Below are positions 36,531 through 45,123 of a stretch of DNA of 64,000 nucleotides, piece by piece. Under the pieces are notes generated by a model. The model was not told where the DNA came from. It saw only the letters and a program-made list of their open reading frames with translations, and made no database searches. The position numbers were made by a program, and so were the translations under genes. Numbering within the stretch: position 1 is the stretch's first letter; each line of letters starts with the position of its first letter. The stretch is from contig DATNPK010000020.1 of NCBI GenBank assembly GCA_036703275.1, positions 1-64,000 of the forward strand. Reading direction: 5' to 3'. Source of the DNA: Coleofasciculaceae cyanobacterium (GTDB taxonomy: Bacteria > Cyanobacteriota > Cyanobacteriia > Cyanobacteriales > Xenococcaceae).

Positions 36531-37571
36531 ATGTCCAGACTAACATTTGACGCTATAAAAATTCTAGAAGATGATTTTCCTGTAGCTGAATCGACAGCAG
36601 AAAAACTTAAATTTTTACTTAACTATGCAGTATTAGCACCATCGGGACACAATACTCAGCCTTGGATATTTAAAATAGTTGATGATGTTGTTGAACTATA
36701 TGCTGACAAAACTCGCGCTTTACTTGTAGCCGATCCAAATTATCGTGAACAAATTATAAGTTGTGGAGCAACTTTGTTTTATCTCCGCATTGCCATGCGC
36801 CACTTCGGTCATAGAGACGTAGTAGAAATTCTTCCCGAACATCTCAATCCTAATTTGTTAGCGCGTATTCGCTTAGGGAGCAAAAGAATTGTCCAAGTCG
36901 AAGAAAACTTTTTGTTTTGGGCAATTTCCCAAAGATGTACTAATCGTCGTCCTTTAGAAAATTGTCGGCTTCCTACATCTTTAATCTCAGAACTAAAATC
37001 AGCTACTAGTTCAGAAGGGGATTGGCTACAGATCTCGACACAGGTTATTCCTGAAGCTAGTCGTGAAGAAATCGTTAACTTAATTGCTCAAGGCGATCGC
37101 CTGCAAATGTCTAATCCGCTATTTCGCCAGGAATTAGCTCGCTGGATTCACTCTAGCAGAACTTCCCGTCATAATGGTCTAACCCCAGAAGCCCAAGGAA
37201 TCAATCCCAGATTAGAGGCGATCGCGCCTTTAATTTCGGCTATCCGCTCGTTCAATCTAGGTAAATCTCAGGCTAATAAAGACCGAAAATTGGTAGAAAC
37301 TGCACCTGTGTTAATTTTAATCAGCAGCAATGGCGACACTCCCCAAGACTGGTTAGCTACTGGGGAAGCTCTAGCACATTTACTATTAAGAGCCAGGGTT
37401 GACGATGTTTGGGCATCTTTGTTGAATCAACCAATTGAAATTCCCCAATTGCGATCGCGCCTACAGACCTTATTTCCCGAAAATGGCTACCCGCAAATTC
37501 TCCTCCGCTTAGGATATGCCAAAGACACCAAACCTACTCCGAGAAGAGCTGTCGATGAAGTGATGTTATGA
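36531..37571 (+). CDS. Acg-family nitroreductase-like FMN protein
   Basis: A 346-residue protein of the Acg family within the nitroreductase superfamily. The N-terminal FLLNYAVLAPSGHNTQPWIFKIVDD is the characteristic FMN-binding opening. SCGATLFYLRIAMRHFGH and FWAISQRCTNRRPLE follow, and TGEALAHLLLRARVDDVWAS corresponds to the C-terminal FMN-contacting region. Family members include the dormancy-regulated Acg of mycobacteria; they may sequester flavin rather than reduce nitro compounds. RBS AGGAGA precedes ATG 36531. A shared promoter element lies at 36230-36267, suggesting coregulation with the Usp, CBS and Hsp20 genes. Confidence 0.82.
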   Translation: MSRLTFDAIKILEDDFPVAESTAEKLKFLLNYAVLAPSGHNTQPWIFKIVDDVVELYADKTRALLVADPNYREQIISCGATLFYLRIAMRHFGHRDVVEILPEHLNPNLLARIRLGSKRIVQVEENFLFWAISQRCTNRRPLENCRLPTSLISELKSATSSEGDWLQISTQVIPEASREEIVNLIAQGDRLQMSNPLFRQELARWIHSSRTSRHNGLTPEAQGINPRLEAIAPLISAIRSFNLGKSQANKDRKLVETAPVLILISSNGDTPQDWLATGEALAHLLLRARVDDVWASLLNQPIEIPQLRSRLQTLFPENGYPQILLRLGYAKDTKPTPRRAVDEVML

Positions 37572-37658
37572 AGTCAGGCTAGGGACAATATCTTCACAGA
37601 CGCTACTTAACCCGCGAATCGCCCCTACTGATTACTAATCAGATTAAAGGAGAACAAA

Positions 37659-38537
37659 ATGAATTGGCGAAAAATTCGAGCTTTAATCTTAGCGTTTTTA
37701 GCAGCTTTCTTATTGATTTTAGTGACTGGAGTTGCGAGCGCAAAAAGTGAAGCCGATCTTCAGATTTTTAAGATGGGCAATAACGTTATAGTTCCCGCTG
37801 GACAAGTAATGACCGATGTAGTGGCTATTGGTGGCGATGTTACCATTCTCAATCAGGGACGAGTTACCAACGATGCAGTGGCTATTGGTGGCGACGTGAT
37901 TCTCAAGACCAATGCTAGTGTTGGTGGGGATGCGGTTGCTATTGGCGGACAAATTATCAAAGAATCAGGTGCGTTAGTTGGGGGTAACGAAGTAGTCGCG
38001 TTTAGTAACGCCAAAGTGTTATTAGATCGCTTCGGCTTATTTGGCACTATTTATTTAACCAATGTCTTATTTTTTCTCGTCTCTTTAATGGTCATCTTTG
38101 CTTTTGGTGTATTCTTGCTTTTACTACTTCCCGAGCGGATTAAAAGCATCACTGCAACTATGCACCAACATCCGTTTGAAAGTGGAATATGGGGTCTGGT
38201 TAGTATTGTGGCGATTACGCTATTTACCTCCCTATTTAGCGGTAGCGTATTTGGGTTTTTGCTTATTCCCATCGTTAATTTAGCCTTTTTTGTCGCTGGA
38301 TTACTAGGTGCGATCGCAACTGGTTTATGGATCGGTAAAAAAGTTTTGCCTCGTAAAGAAAACGCTTTTATTCCTTTCTTGGTAGGAATGTTAATTCTAG
38401 CCGTAATTGGTCTGATTCCCATTGCAGGACGATTAATTATTCTAATGCTTAATCTCTTTGGCTTGGGTGCAGTTTTGCGATCGCGAGTTGGTACGATACA
38501 GCCAGCAACTATTCAAAAACAACGCGATCGCACTTGA
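37659..38537 (+). CDS. Membrane protein with bactofilin-like repeats
   Basis: A 292-residue protein with a signal peptide (AFLAAFLLILVTGVASAKS). A short right-handed beta-helix-like section follows with a repeated VAIGGDV motif (residues 50-115, three turns: TDVVAIGGDVTI, NDAVAIGGDVIL, GDAVAIGGQII). The C-terminal half has about five membrane segments. The repeats resemble polymer-forming cytoskeletal/bactofilin domains but lie on the extracytoplasmic side. Function is unknown; a role in envelope integrity is plausible. It lies 87 bases after the nitroreductase gene, probably in the same transcript, with an RBS AAAGGAGAA. Confidence 0.7.
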   Translation: MNWRKIRALILAFLAAFLLILVTGVASAKSEADLQIFKMGNNVIVPAGQVMTDVVAIGGDVTILNQGRVTNDAVAIGGDVILKTNASVGGDAVAIGGQIIKESGALVGGNEVVAFSNAKVLLDRFGLFGTIYLTNVLFFLVSLMVIFAFGVFLLLLLPERIKSITATMHQHPFESGIWGLVSIVAITLFTSLFSGSVFGFLLIPIVNLAFFVAGLLGAIATGLWIGKKVLPRKENAFIPFLVGMLILAVIGLIPIAGRLIILMLNLFGLGAVLRSRVGTIQPATIQKQRDRT

Positions 38538-38618
38538 TGGTTCAACGCAACCATTAGGAGGATAATGAGCGATAATAACTGGTAGGGACATGAAAAGATT
38601 ATGCCCCCCAGATTAAAT

Positions 38619-39749
38619 TTAGGAATGAACCATTAAATATTGTCCATTTCCCAGAAAATTGCCCTGACCTGCTTCAAAATAAGCAATACACCATAAAAGA
38701 TATAGTCTCCACATCCGTCTAAATCTAGAATAGTCCATGCCAAAATCTAAGGTTTTAATTACATCTTGGTTATCATCAAAGTTTTTTAACCAAGTGCGTA
38801 AAGTTTGCGCATAATTCATACCATTGATGTACCATGTGTCGATTGTTTTAAGATCTTGATTACAATTAGGAATAAAGTCATAATGCCAAACTCGTGCATA
38901 GGGAAATATATATTTCTGAATAAAAGGAGGCCAGAAATTATGACTTAAGCTGGAGCTTATAATATGAATAAAAACTTTGCCTTCAGGCTTTAACAAAGAA
39001 GCAACTTTGGCCAAAGATTTGGTCAAGTTACCAATATGTTCAAACGCACCCAAGGTAATAACTTTGTCAAATTTATGAGTAAAAACAACATCATTAAAAT
39101 CTGCTTCACAAAGAGTAAATCGTTCTGAACTCAAAGGACTATTCTGGGTTCTAATTTGTTTACGAATATATTCGCATTGCCCATGGCTCAAATTCAAACC
39201 AGTTACCTTGACATTGGGGAATTTTTGCAAAATATAATTAGCAGCAGAACCCCAACCACAACCAATATCTAGTATTTCGTCTCCATCGACAATCTGCGCT
39301 TTTTCGAGCAGGTCATCTAGCATAGCAATTTGGGCTGCTTCTAAGTTTGTGGCTCCTTGTTCCCATAGTGCCATGGTATATTTAGGATACATTACATCAC
39401 TTTCACCCAGCATCAACTTGAACATTGTTTCTGGTTGATTGTATTGAATATCCATCAATTCCTGTGAACTTTCAGCAAGGAGATCGCTTTCTTTGGTAAC
39501 CCAATCATAAGCAATCATTAAAGAAGAAAGATTTTTATAGAAAAATGCCGTGGTATTGGTCAATAATTTTAGACACAATGCATCAGGTATTTTTAAGCCA
39601 TTAATATAGCTTTCAGCAAACAGCAGCTGTATTCCATTAATCGGTTTTACCATTAAAGGCTTATATTGCTTGCTAACAGAGTTTTGCTGAAGATTTTGAG
39701 CATTAACCGCTTGAGAGTCTAGCTGTTTAATATTGTTTGTAGAAGTCAT
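38619..39749 (-). CDS. Cyclopropane-fatty-acid synthase-like methyltransferase
   Basis: A SAM-dependent enzyme of 376 residues in the CFA/mycolic-acid methyltransferase group. YNQPETMFKLMLGESDVMYPKYTMALWEQG is the lipid-side N-domain. DGDEILDIGCGWGSAANYI is motif I, GLNLSHGQCEYIRKQI matches the CFA signature, and FDKVITLGAFEHIGNLTKSL holds the carbonate/catalytic Glu region. The sequence is closest in style to plant coclaurine-methyltransferase-like homologues. The frame opens at 39842, but ATG 39749 has GGAGAG at the right distance. It is paired with a membrane-protein gene upstream, so the substrate may be a membrane lipid or lipid-derived amine (inference). Confidence 0.8.
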   Translation of the reverse strand: MTSTNNIKQLDSQAVNAQNLQQNSVSKQYKPLMVKPINGIQLLFAESYINGLKIPDALCLKLLTNTTAFFYKNLSSLMIAYDWVTKESDLLAESSQELMDIQYNQPETMFKLMLGESDVMYPKYTMALWEQGATNLEAAQIAMLDDLLEKAQIVDGDEILDIGCGWGSAANYILQKFPNVKVTGLNLSHGQCEYIRKQIRTQNSPLSSERFTLCEADFNDVVFTHKFDKVITLGAFEHIGNLTKSLAKVASLLKPEGKVFIHIISSSLSHNFWPPFIQKYIFPYARVWHYDFIPNCNQDLKTIDTWYINGMNYAQTLRTWLKNFDDNQDVIKTLDFGMDYSRFRRMWRLYLLWCIAYFEAGQGNFLGNGQYLMVHS

Positions 39750-39874
39750 AGTTTGATTTTCTCTCCAAAGTATTTGCCTGAATTTAAACTGAAAGCTTGG
39801 ATTGTTTATTTGTGAGGCGAATAACAATTCTTCAAAACACATTTAAGAATGCTCTAAGCATCTGCTGTTTCTAG

Positions 39875-40675
39875 TTACTGCTCAACAGAAGATTGCTCGG
39901 GACAATTTCGACAGGAATGACCATACCAAGCTCTTTCTTCTTGAGCAGTTGTATACTTAGATGCTAATAATTCGGTAACATCTTCCATAGTTCCATCAGC
40001 TGCTACCCAACCATTGTCAACATCAGGAAAGTCTAGCTGACAATTTTCACATTTTTTCTCAGAATAAAAGCGAATTGGACACCAAAATGACTCGACATTA
40101 CGTAACATTTCTGTGGCTAATGACCATACTCCAGTCATCCAATCACAATACAAACACCAAATTAAATCGTAGCCGATTAATCCTTCAAACTTTTGTCGCG
40201 AAACATTTACCCAGTCTTTGGAGTTATATCGAGGTAGTTTCACTAACTTAGTTAAAGGAGGATAAACAATTACTTCAGTAAAACGAACTACCCAAAATAA
40301 AGGAATAGCTAAGGCAGTAATCCACATCGCTGCATGATTTTGCCATTTGCCGACTATATTACTCATTTGACGATGAATTTTAGCTCGCTCGCTTTGCTCT
40401 CGATGAGTCAATTCATGGCCAATTATCCATAACCATAAAGCAGTTAATTCGGCTAATAGTGCAATTCCCAAACCTTGCCATCCTAATGCAAGCATACCAA
40501 TGGTGAGTGGCATCAACATGAAATAGGCTAATGCCAAATCTATACCTGGTGCATAGCAAAACCAATCAGCAATTTTCTTTCCTCCTGAACCTAAGCGTGG
40601 AACTAAGTGCAGAAAACTTGCTCCGACAATCAATAATCCAACTAAATAACCATAAAGTAATATGAGTTGATTCAT
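39875..40675 (-). CDS. Unrecognised membrane protein with Cys-rich C-terminus
   Basis: A 266-residue protein with about five membrane segments in the first 150 residues (LLYGYLVGLLIVGASFLHL, LALAYFMLMPLTIGMLAL, LGIALLAELTALWLWIIGHELTH, AAMWITALAIPLFWVV). WIIGHELTHRE places His and Glu residues at a membrane edge, perhaps a metal site. The C-terminal domain has two Cys pairs (CENC near residue 210 and CRNC near residue 257) that could bind metal. It lies 126 bases upstream of the CFA-like gene on the same strand and probably works with it. I do not recognise the family. Confidence 0.55.
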   Translation of the reverse strand: MNQLILLYGYLVGLLIVGASFLHLVPRLGSGGKKIADWFCYAPGIDLALAYFMLMPLTIGMLALGWQGLGIALLAELTALWLWIIGHELTHREQSERAKIHRQMSNIVGKWQNHAAMWITALAIPLFWVVRFTEVIVYPPLTKLVKLPRYNSKDWVNVSRQKFEGLIGYDLIWCLYCDWMTGVWSLATEMLRNVESFWCPIRFYSEKKCENCQLDFPDVDNGWVAADGTMEDVTELLASKYTTAQEERAWYGHSCRNCPEQSSVEQ

Positions 40676-41297
40676 CGAAATATTCTCCTTTGATTTGGTG
40701 TTGAGAATCTGGAAATCGTAATGTACTTAATTAATCTCGATCGGGCTCAAAGTCCATATATCACTAGATTTGACCATAGATTCAGCGATTGTTTGCTGGT
40801 TAAGCCAATAGCTTTTAAAATATTTTTGATCGACTCTTATTTTTAATGAGCGATCGCCTTTGTATGTTAGTGTTGCTTTGTATTTTTAGTAGTTGACAAT
40901 TCTGCCTTTGATTAACTTGTCATTAATAGTCATTAATTATTGAGTTTATTAACTAAGGACACGTGGCAGTTATTTAACAACAATGCTAATACTAATAACC
41001 AATTATGAGAAAACTGTGAAGATAGATAGTAATAAAGATTTTTATAGTTTTATTAGGCTAAAAACCTTATGAAGTCTAACTTGCAGCATTTTAGCCTGGA
41101 CGTGCTGGTAGGTTGTCTTGAGCTGTAACTGTGTTTGCCCATCTATTAACTAGCTTTTGCTTCACAAGTTTCTCAAGTTTTAAAATTAAGTTGAAAATGA
41201 AGATGAAATGAAAATAAGTTTAGTGCAGGAGATTTGTCTTCAAAAGAAGCGATCGCAGCTTGAGCAAAACACAAATCAAGATTGAAGGAGGAGCAAG
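40676..41297. other. 622-base spacer with a possible coding remnant
   Basis: The minus-strand stretch 40727-40885 reads 52 codons that look protein-like (LKIRVDQKYF, SYWLNQQTIAESM, SSDIWTLSPIEIN) before TAA. It has no start codon and stops lie just upstream, so it may be a remnant of an unknown gene. The shared promoter element for the THUMP gene occupies 41160-41195. Nothing else is recognised. Confidence 0.4.
41160..41195 (+). promoter_or_regulatory. Shared stress-promoter element, upstream of the THUMP gene
   Basis: CTTCACAAGTTTCTCAA, 13 bases, then GTTGAA, oriented toward ATG 41298 about 100 bases away. Confidence 0.55.
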
Positions 41298-41843
41298 ATG
41301 CTTAACTGGAATGTAGTGGTTACCCTAGACGAACATAGCTTCAGTCAAGCTTATTTGCTACTAGAAGAATTGGGAACAGTCTATCAAAGCGACTTTGAAA
41401 ATGTTTTGCTGATGAAGGTCGAAAGTATTCCTCTATTTCTAGAAACTTTTAATAATAAACTAATAAAAGAGCCTAGTCTGGCTAAACTTGTATCTCGAAT
41501 AGTGCCTGTCACTGCAACTTTTTCTTTTCAATCATCAGCAGAATTTGAAATCAAAGCTAAAGAAATAGTCTTAAACTGGTTACCTACCTTAGCAGGTAAA
41601 AAATTCTCGGTTCGGATGCACCGTCGAGGTTTCAAGGGTCTTATTTCCAGTGACTACGAAGCAGGTTTTCTCGATCGAATTATCCTGGAAGAACTGCAAA
41701 CATTGGGCAATCCAGGACAGATCGACTTGGAAGACCCCGATGCAATAGTAGCTGTAGAAACTGTATCGCAACAGGCTGGACTCTCCTGCTGGATTCGCCA
41801 GGATTGGCAAAACTATCCTTGGTTAAGACTGAACCAACCTTGA
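41298..41843 (+). CDS. THUMP-domain protein
   Basis: A 181-residue protein that appears to be a stand-alone THUMP fold. NWNVVVTLDEHSFSQAYLLLEELG begins it. FKGLISSDYEAGFLDRIILEEL and DPDAIVAVETVSQQAGLSCWIRQDW correspond to the C-terminal THUMP core, in which a conserved Arg/His-rich strand (KKFSVRMHRRGFKG) binds RNA. THUMP proteins usually help modify tRNA, but no catalytic domain is attached here. Strong RBS GGAGG at 41287-41291. It has its own copy of the shared promoter element, unexpected for an RNA-modification-type protein. Confidence 0.7.
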   Translation: MLNWNVVVTLDEHSFSQAYLLLEELGTVYQSDFENVLLMKVESIPLFLETFNNKLIKEPSLAKLVSRIVPVTATFSFQSSAEFEIKAKEIVLNWLPTLAGKKFSVRMHRRGFKGLISSDYEAGFLDRIILEELQTLGNPGQIDLEDPDAIVAVETVSQQAGLSCWIRQDWQNYPWLRLNQP

Positions 41844-42043
41844 TGCTCTTTCTTATCCAACAAATTAGACGCAGTTACTTGTATTGTTGGTTTTAAGCAA
41901 TATTTCGCAATATATGTTCACGCTTGATTCAAGTTTTCATACATATAATATAAGTATTTATAACTAAATAAACAATAGTTGTAAATAAGAAATCATCGAT
42001 ATTTATACTTTAATGGCAATAACCTAGTAGGCATAGCATAGTC

Positions 42044-45000
42044 ATGCAGCAGAATAACTCAATCTCCTGGGAACAAGCAATCGAAAAAGAACTACTAGCT
42101 GTATCTCCTGAAATCCTACTAGAAGACGCGATCGCCTTAATGAGCCAAAATTGGACCAAAAGTTGTTTATTAACAGTTGAAGAGCGCATTGGTGAATCTG
42201 ATTTTCTCACCCCAGTCGATCGCAGTTGTGTTTTAGCGATCGCTAATTCTCAAATACAGGGTATTTTGACCGAGCAAGCTTTGACTCGTTTAATTGCCTC
42301 GGGAAAAAACATCAAAGGTATTACTCTAGGCGAGGTGATGAGCCGAGATGTGATTACTTTAACTTCTACGGGTTCACAAGATATTTTTACGTTACTAAAT
42401 TTATTTCGTCGATATCCAATTCATCATTTACCAATCGTCGATCAAAACCATTGCTTGCTAGGGTTAGTTACACAAAGTAGTTTGCGTCGAGCATTGCGAT
42501 CGGTTGATTTATTGAAATTCCGCACGGTTAAAGAAGTAATGTCTAGAGCAATCCACGCATTACCAGACGCTTCGGTGTTGTCAGTGGCTCAATTGATGAG
42601 TGATTATCAGGTAAGCAGCATACCGATCGTGGAAACTAATGATTTGCTCATCCCCTTGGGGATTATTACCGCAACAGATATAGTTCAGTTTAAATTACTA
42701 GAGTTGAATTTGGCAGAGATTCCAGCACGGGTAGTCATGAGTACTCCTTTGTTTCTCGCCCAGCCTGATGACTCTCTTTGGGAGGTGCATCAGCAAATGA
42801 ATCAATATCTCGTGCGACGCATAGTAGTAACTAGTGAACAAGGAGAACTACTGGGCATTGTTACCCAAGGTGGTTTATTACGAGCAATTAAGCTTAGCGA
42901 TCTGCATGGTTCTTGGTCAATATTACAAAGTCGTAATCTTGAGCTGGCAAGTCAAGTTGAGTTACAGGCAAAGGAATTAAAAGATCGAGAGCAAAAAGAG
43001 CAGGTAGTAGCAGAAATTGCCTTACGAATTAGGCAGTCTCTAGATTTAAAATTGATCCTCCAAACCACTGTAGATGAAGTAAGACAGTTGATCGAGGCAG
43101 ATCGGGTATTAATTTATCGTTTTGAACCAGACTGGATTGGTATTGTCAGCACCGAAGCAGTTAGTCAGCCTCAATGGTCGATTTTAGCTCGATTGATTAA
43201 AGACGCTTGTTTTGAACCAGCATGGATCGAACCTTATCAACAGGGACATATTTTTGCCGTAGCCGATATTCATCAAGCTAACTTGAGTCCATGTCATGTT
43301 GAATTTTTGGAAAATCTTCAGGTACAAGCCAATGTTGCCATACCAATTTTATTAACCGAGTCCAATGCTGAGGCAGATCGCCTCTGGGGATTATTAATTG
43401 TCCATCAGTGTTCTAACATTCGTCATTGGCAGGAGTCGGAACTAGAGCTACTCCAGCGTTTAGCTACTCAAGTTGCGATCGCCATCCAGCAAGGAGAACT
43501 GTATCAGCAAGCAAAAATTGAAGTCGAACAACGTCAGCAAGCAGAACAAAAGTTAAGAGAACGAGAAACACAACTAAGAACAGCCCTTGATGCGGCTGCC
43601 CTGGGGACATGGATTTGGGATATGACTACTAATAAGGTAATTTTATCCGAACGCTCCCAAGCAATTTTAGGTTTTACTCCTGGAGAATTTCCTGGCACTC
43701 TAGATGCAGTTTTAGAGCTGATCCATCCTGAAGATCGTAGCAATATCCATGAACAAACTACCAGGGCGATTAAGTCGGGCGAACTTTACGAAATTGAAAC
43801 TCGCATTAGTCTAGCCAATAAACAAGAGCGCTGGCTGACAGCTAGAGGTCATGCTTTGCTTGACGCTCAAGGGCTGGCGACGCAGATGAATGGTGTTCTT
43901 GCCGATATTACAGAGAAAAAACTTTTAGAAGAACAGTCTCGTCGTCACCAAAGATTAGAAAGCCTTGGCTCTTTAGCTGGTGGTGTGGCTCACGATCTAA
44001 ATAACATTCTGACGCCAATTTTGATGAGCGTGCAGCTTTTGCCTGTTACCCTACCTCAAATCGATCCTCGCTCTCGAGAGTTGATTCAAATGCTGGAAAA
44101 CAACGTCCAACGTGGTTCGGCTTTAGTGCAGCAGGTATTATCCTTTACCAGAGGTATTGAGTCAAAGCAAGGTGTTGTGCAGGTTAAACACTTAATTAGA
44201 GATATACGCCAGATTGCCAAGGAAACTTTTCCCAAGTCAATTGAAATTCAGACCAATGTACCATCTAACTTATGGACTGTTCGGGGAGATGCTACACAAA
44301 TTCATCAAATTTTACTCAATTTGGTAATTAACGCTAGAGATGCCATGCCTGATGGAGGACTATTAAATATCGTTGCGGCTAACTTATTACTTGATGAGAC
44401 ATCTGTTCGAGAATATCCTCAAGCCAAAGCAGGCTCTTATATAGCAATTTCAATTAGCGATACGGGATTAGGTATTGCACCTGACAATATAGAGCAGATT
44501 TTTCAACCATTTTTTACGACTAAAACAGAAGAGGGTGGTACGGGTTTAGGATTAGCAACGGTAATTAATATCATTCGCAATCATGGCGGCTTTATTAATG
44601 TGGTAAGTCAGATCGAACAAGGAACTCAGTTTGATGTGTTTATACCCGCGATTAAGATGGCTGAATCAGACTTGACTGAGAGTGGAACTATTCCTAAGGG
44701 CAAAGGAGAATTAATTTTAGTGGTAGATGATGAAGCGACAATTCGCGAAATCACCAAAGCCTCTTTGGAAACTCACAACTATCGAGTCATTACCGCCAAT
44801 GATGGTATCGAAGCCGTTGCCGCTTACGTCAAAAATCAAGCTGAGGTTGCCGTAGTATTAATGAATATGATGATGCCTGCTATGGATGGCACGACTGCTA
44901 TTCGCACCCTGCAAAAAATCAATCCCGATGCCAAGATTATTGCCGTTAGCGGGCGCAATTTTACTAGCCAAATATTTAGCGATCGCAATCTAAATATTAG

Positions 45001-45070
45001 CAGTTTTTTAGCTAAACCCTATACTACCAACGCTTTATTACAAAGAATTAGGGATGTGGTTAGTAGTTAG
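42044..45070 (+). CDS. Hybrid histidine kinase: CBS x4, CBCR-like GAF, PAS, kinase, receiver lacking Asp
   Basis: A 1008-residue soluble sensor. Four CBS domains (about residues 15-290) probably bind adenosyl nucleotides. A GAF domain (about 325-490) has phytochrome-superfamily features: ADRVLIYRFEPDWIG, Cys417-His418 in SPCHVEFL, and LWGLLIVHQC. The Cys-His pair is where cyanobacteriochromes attach a bilin. A PAS domain (about 515-630) precedes the kinase core, with His650 in GGVAHDLNNIL and ATP-binding NLVINARDAM, DTGLGI and GGTGLGLATV. The C-terminal receiver (about 888-1005) keeps DDE and the Lys in LAKPY, but Asn941 replaces the phospho-acceptor Asp in VVLMNMMMPAMDG. It may signal without internal phosphotransfer. 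Confidence 0.88.
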   Translation: MQQNNSISWEQAIEKELLAVSPEILLEDAIALMSQNWTKSCLLTVEERIGESDFLTPVDRSCVLAIANSQIQGILTEQALTRLIASGKNIKGITLGEVMSRDVITLTSTGSQDIFTLLNLFRRYPIHHLPIVDQNHCLLGLVTQSSLRRALRSVDLLKFRTVKEVMSRAIHALPDASVLSVAQLMSDYQVSSIPIVETNDLLIPLGIITATDIVQFKLLELNLAEIPARVVMSTPLFLAQPDDSLWEVHQQMNQYLVRRIVVTSEQGELLGIVTQGGLLRAIKLSDLHGSWSILQSRNLELASQVELQAKELKDREQKEQVVAEIALRIRQSLDLKLILQTTVDEVRQLIEADRVLIYRFEPDWIGIVSTEAVSQPQWSILARLIKDACFEPAWIEPYQQGHIFAVADIHQANLSPCHVEFLENLQVQANVAIPILLTESNAEADRLWGLLIVHQCSNIRHWQESELELLQRLATQVAIAIQQGELYQQAKIEVEQRQQAEQKLRERETQLRTALDAAALGTWIWDMTTNKVILSERSQAILGFTPGEFPGTLDAVLELIHPEDRSNIHEQTTRAIKSGELYEIETRISLANKQERWLTARGHALLDAQGLATQMNGVLADITEKKLLEEQSRRHQRLESLGSLAGGVAHDLNNILTPILMSVQLLPVTLPQIDPRSRELIQMLENNVQRGSALVQQVLSFTRGIESKQGVVQVKHLIRDIRQIAKETFPKSIEIQTNVPSNLWTVRGDATQIHQILLNLVINARDAMPDGGLLNIVAANLLLDETSVREYPQAKAGSYIAISISDTGLGIAPDNIEQIFQPFFTTKTEEGGTGLGLATVINIIRNHGGFINVVSQIEQGTQFDVFIPAIKMAESDLTESGTIPKGKGELILVVDDEATIREITKASLETHNYRVITANDGIEAVAAYVKNQAEVAVVLMNMMMPAMDGTTAIRTLQKINPDAKIIAVSGRNFTSQIFSDRNLNISSFLAKPYTTNALLQRIRDVVSS

Positions 45071-45123
45071 TAATATCTCTATTTGACCCACTCCCACGGC
45101 TATAAGCCGATGGGATTCGGGGT

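Noticed and set aside
38556-38576. Micro-ORF of six codons behind a perfect AGGAGG
   Set aside because: Good RBS-like sequence but too short to support; it may be the start of a gene lost by rearrangement.
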